This document shows, one piece after another, positions 41,317-42,649 of a DNA stretch of 42,649 nucleotides. Numbering within the stretch: position 1 is the stretch's first letter; every line of letters starts with the position of its first letter. Made by a program: the position numbers and the translations under genes. A model generated the notes under the pieces. It worked only from the letters and a program-made list of their open reading frames with translations, had not been told where the DNA came from and did not search any database. Source of the DNA: Bacteroidales bacterium (lineage in GTDB: Bacteria; Bacteroidota; Bacteroidia; Bacteroidales; DTU049); contig JAFGWG010000039.1 in assembly GCA_016937255.1 (NCBI GenBank), forward strand, positions 1 to 42,649, read 5' to 3'.

Positions 41317-42649
41317 CTATTTGTTTCTTAATATAGTCAGCGAGCCATGATATTCCTCAGCAGGATGCTCTACTCCCTCGCTGCGCTGAAGAATGTAGTA
41401 ATATGTTCCTTCCGACAAATCGGTTGGACTCCAGTCGTTTGAATAGCTAGTGCTTTCATACACAATAGCTCCCCATCGGTTGTATACGAGAAGTTCTGAA
41501 TTTGGATACATCTCAAGGTTTGGAAAAACAAGATAGTCGTTTTTACCGTCTCCGTTTGGTGTAACTACATTCGTCGTTAAAATGTCACATTCATTGATTA
41601 CTCGAATAGACTTAACGGCAGATTCATTTCCACAGGAGTCTTCAATCGAAACGGTATAAACTGTTGGGATTGAGGGAGAAACTGTTACTTGTTGGTTATT
41701 GCCAAGGCCATTATCCCAAATGAAATCGAAAGGGCCATATCCGCCTGTAAAATCGACTGAAAGCAATGAAAATTCTCCCTCTTCTGCACAAATTATAGTA
41801 TCTCCACTCAGTGTGATATCCATTGGGTCAACATTAGTGATGTAAATTGTAGCGCTTAATGTATCATTGGTACAACTTATTACCTGAGGTATTGAAAGGG
41901 TAATGGTTTCAGTGGGTTCGCTAATAACATCATTTACAGGATTAATATACAGGTAAGTAGTGTCTTCGCCCGCATTAAATGTAACACTGTTGGTGATAGG
42001 ATTTCCAGTTAGATCAGCATAATCGATGCCGTTAATTGCTGTTCCACCAATAATATAATCGATGGTAAATGGGTTGGTAATATCTCCTCCACGGGTAAAA
42101 ATGTAAGTAGCTGCACCGCAACCTTCAACCATGGTTGAGTCAAATGATGATCCTACTGCCGAGATTTCAATAGCCGGTGAGCTGAAACTCTTTGCTTGGA
42201 GAAATACACCGCTATCAAATGCACCGTCCATTACATCAGCAATTGCAATTTTTATATGGTAGGTTTCACATGCAGTAACCAAAGCAGATGCTTCAAGTAC
42301 CGTGGTAAATCCGTCATATTGGATGGTTGTACCTCCAGTATTGTTGCTGTATAATGAGGAGTATGCAAGACTTGTACATACCCCGAGACCAAATGCACCA
42401 GCAACGCCAGGGTTAATAGAGTTAATAGCTACAGCAATATTTGTTCCTGGTATTTTGGCAATATTTTCATTAGTATAAGATCCGCCAGATGGATTAGGAC
42501 CGCTTAGAAAAAATGCAAAAACATCGTTGAACTCAGAGCAAACATACTCAGGATATTCTTCACTGCCAAATACATAGAAAAATCTTACGGTATCTGAGGA
42601 AGGAATAAAATCAAATTCCAATACAGCTGCGTCATAAGTCGTATTACCA
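41317..42649 (-). CDS. Choice-of-anchor L protein with T9SS type B sorting domain (5' end outside window)
   Basis: The open frame runs through the window edge; the visible ~443 residues lack the signal peptide and the start of the domain. Positions near the edge read GNTTYDAAVLEFDFIP, aligning with NDATFIEFDFIP of the downstream paralog. It contains FGSEEYPEY, FNDVFAFFLSGPNP, a Calx-beta-like module (IGGTAINGIDY), one Ig-like unit and the type B sorting domain (VVTPNGDGKND ... SEGTYYYIL). It is the upstream member of a tandem pair with shorter repeats between the anchor domain and the C-terminus. Confidence 0.88.
   Translation of the reverse strand, partial: GNTTYDAAVLEFDFIPSSDTVRFFYVFGSEEYPEYVCSEFNDVFAFFLSGPNPSGGSYTNENIAKIPGTNIAVAINSINPGVAGAFGLGVCTSLAYSSLYSNNTGGTTIQYDGFTTVLEASALVTACETYHIKIAIADVMDGAFDSGVFLQAKSFSSPAIEISAVGSSFDSTMVEGCGAATYIFTRGGDITNPFTIDYIIGGTAINGIDYADLTGNPITNSVTFNAGEDTTYLYINPVNDVISEPTETITLSIPQVISCTNDTLSATIYITNVDPMDITLSGDTIICAEEGEFSLLSVDFTGGYGPFDFIWDNGLGNNQQVTVSPSIPTVYTVSIEDSCGNESAVKSIRVINECDILTTNVVTPNGDGKNDYLVFPNLEMYPNSELLVYNRWGAIVYESTSYSNDWSPTDLSEGTYYYILQRSEGVEHPAEEYHGSLTILRNK

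Overview
The window looks like chromosomal DNA of a free-living or environmental Bacteroidota, probably Bacteroidales/Marinilabiliales-like. This is inferred from several features: a murF-alr fusion, an EF-G2-type paralog, three proteins with type IX secretion (T9SS) sorting domains, many lipoproteins, AT-rich DNA, and recurrent Bacteroidota promoters of the form TTTG-N18-22-TAnnTTTG. I found no tRNA, rRNA, CRISPR array, transposase or integrase.

Layout. 1-9.8 kb: the 3' tail of an unidentified protein, a nitroreductase, then a long minus-strand series: SulP transporter, two lipoproteins (one DUF4197), an MFS transporter, the overlapping trio pepT / C40 peptidase / rsmG, and a cysteine pair (cysteine synthase plus serine acetyltransferase). 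9.8-20.9 kb: a plastic region. It holds an M90/MtfA-like peptidase, a frameshifted DUF1016 nuclease, two DUF4143-type ATPases, aminopeptidase P, riboflavin synthase, a radical SAM protein and unrecognised lipoproteins, with most of the dispersed repeats of the window. 21-25.5 kb: an EF-G2-like factor with its own promoter and terminator, a VOC protein, and a secreted PPAD-like deiminase. 25.5-29.4 kb: a minus-strand operon purD / membrane protein / glycosyltransferase / rnhB. 29.7-35.8 kb: a lipoprotein, then ribF-LRR protein and pdxA-murF/alr. 35.8-38.9 kb: a tightly packed minus-strand series gap / small Cys-rich membrane protein / PTPS-like / folE / Bax inhibitor-1. 39-42.6 kb: two tandem choice-of-anchor L surface proteins, the second running off the window.

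The most unusual observation is a shared architecture at two loci. The M90 peptidase gene (10160-11035) and the radical SAM gene (17559-18854) are each preceded by the same 184-bp structured repeat (9879-10062 and 17341-17524, about 88% identical without indels). Each is followed by an accessory ORF (frameshifted DUF1016 nuclease; DUF4143-type ATPase), and just beyond that by a second, diverged copy of the host gene's own 3' end (12180-12319; 20199-20269). In the M90 case the first 34 codons of the second copy differ only by synonymous changes, so it evolved as coding sequence before being stranded. This fits insertion of foreign DNA that brought a replacement 3' end, either as an integrative element or through homology-facilitated illegitimate recombination. 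The mechanism is inference; the duplicated ends are visible directly.

The rest is mainly housekeeping metabolism: cysteine, riboflavin/FAD, PLP, purine and pterin synthesis, peptidoglycan precursors and glycolysis.
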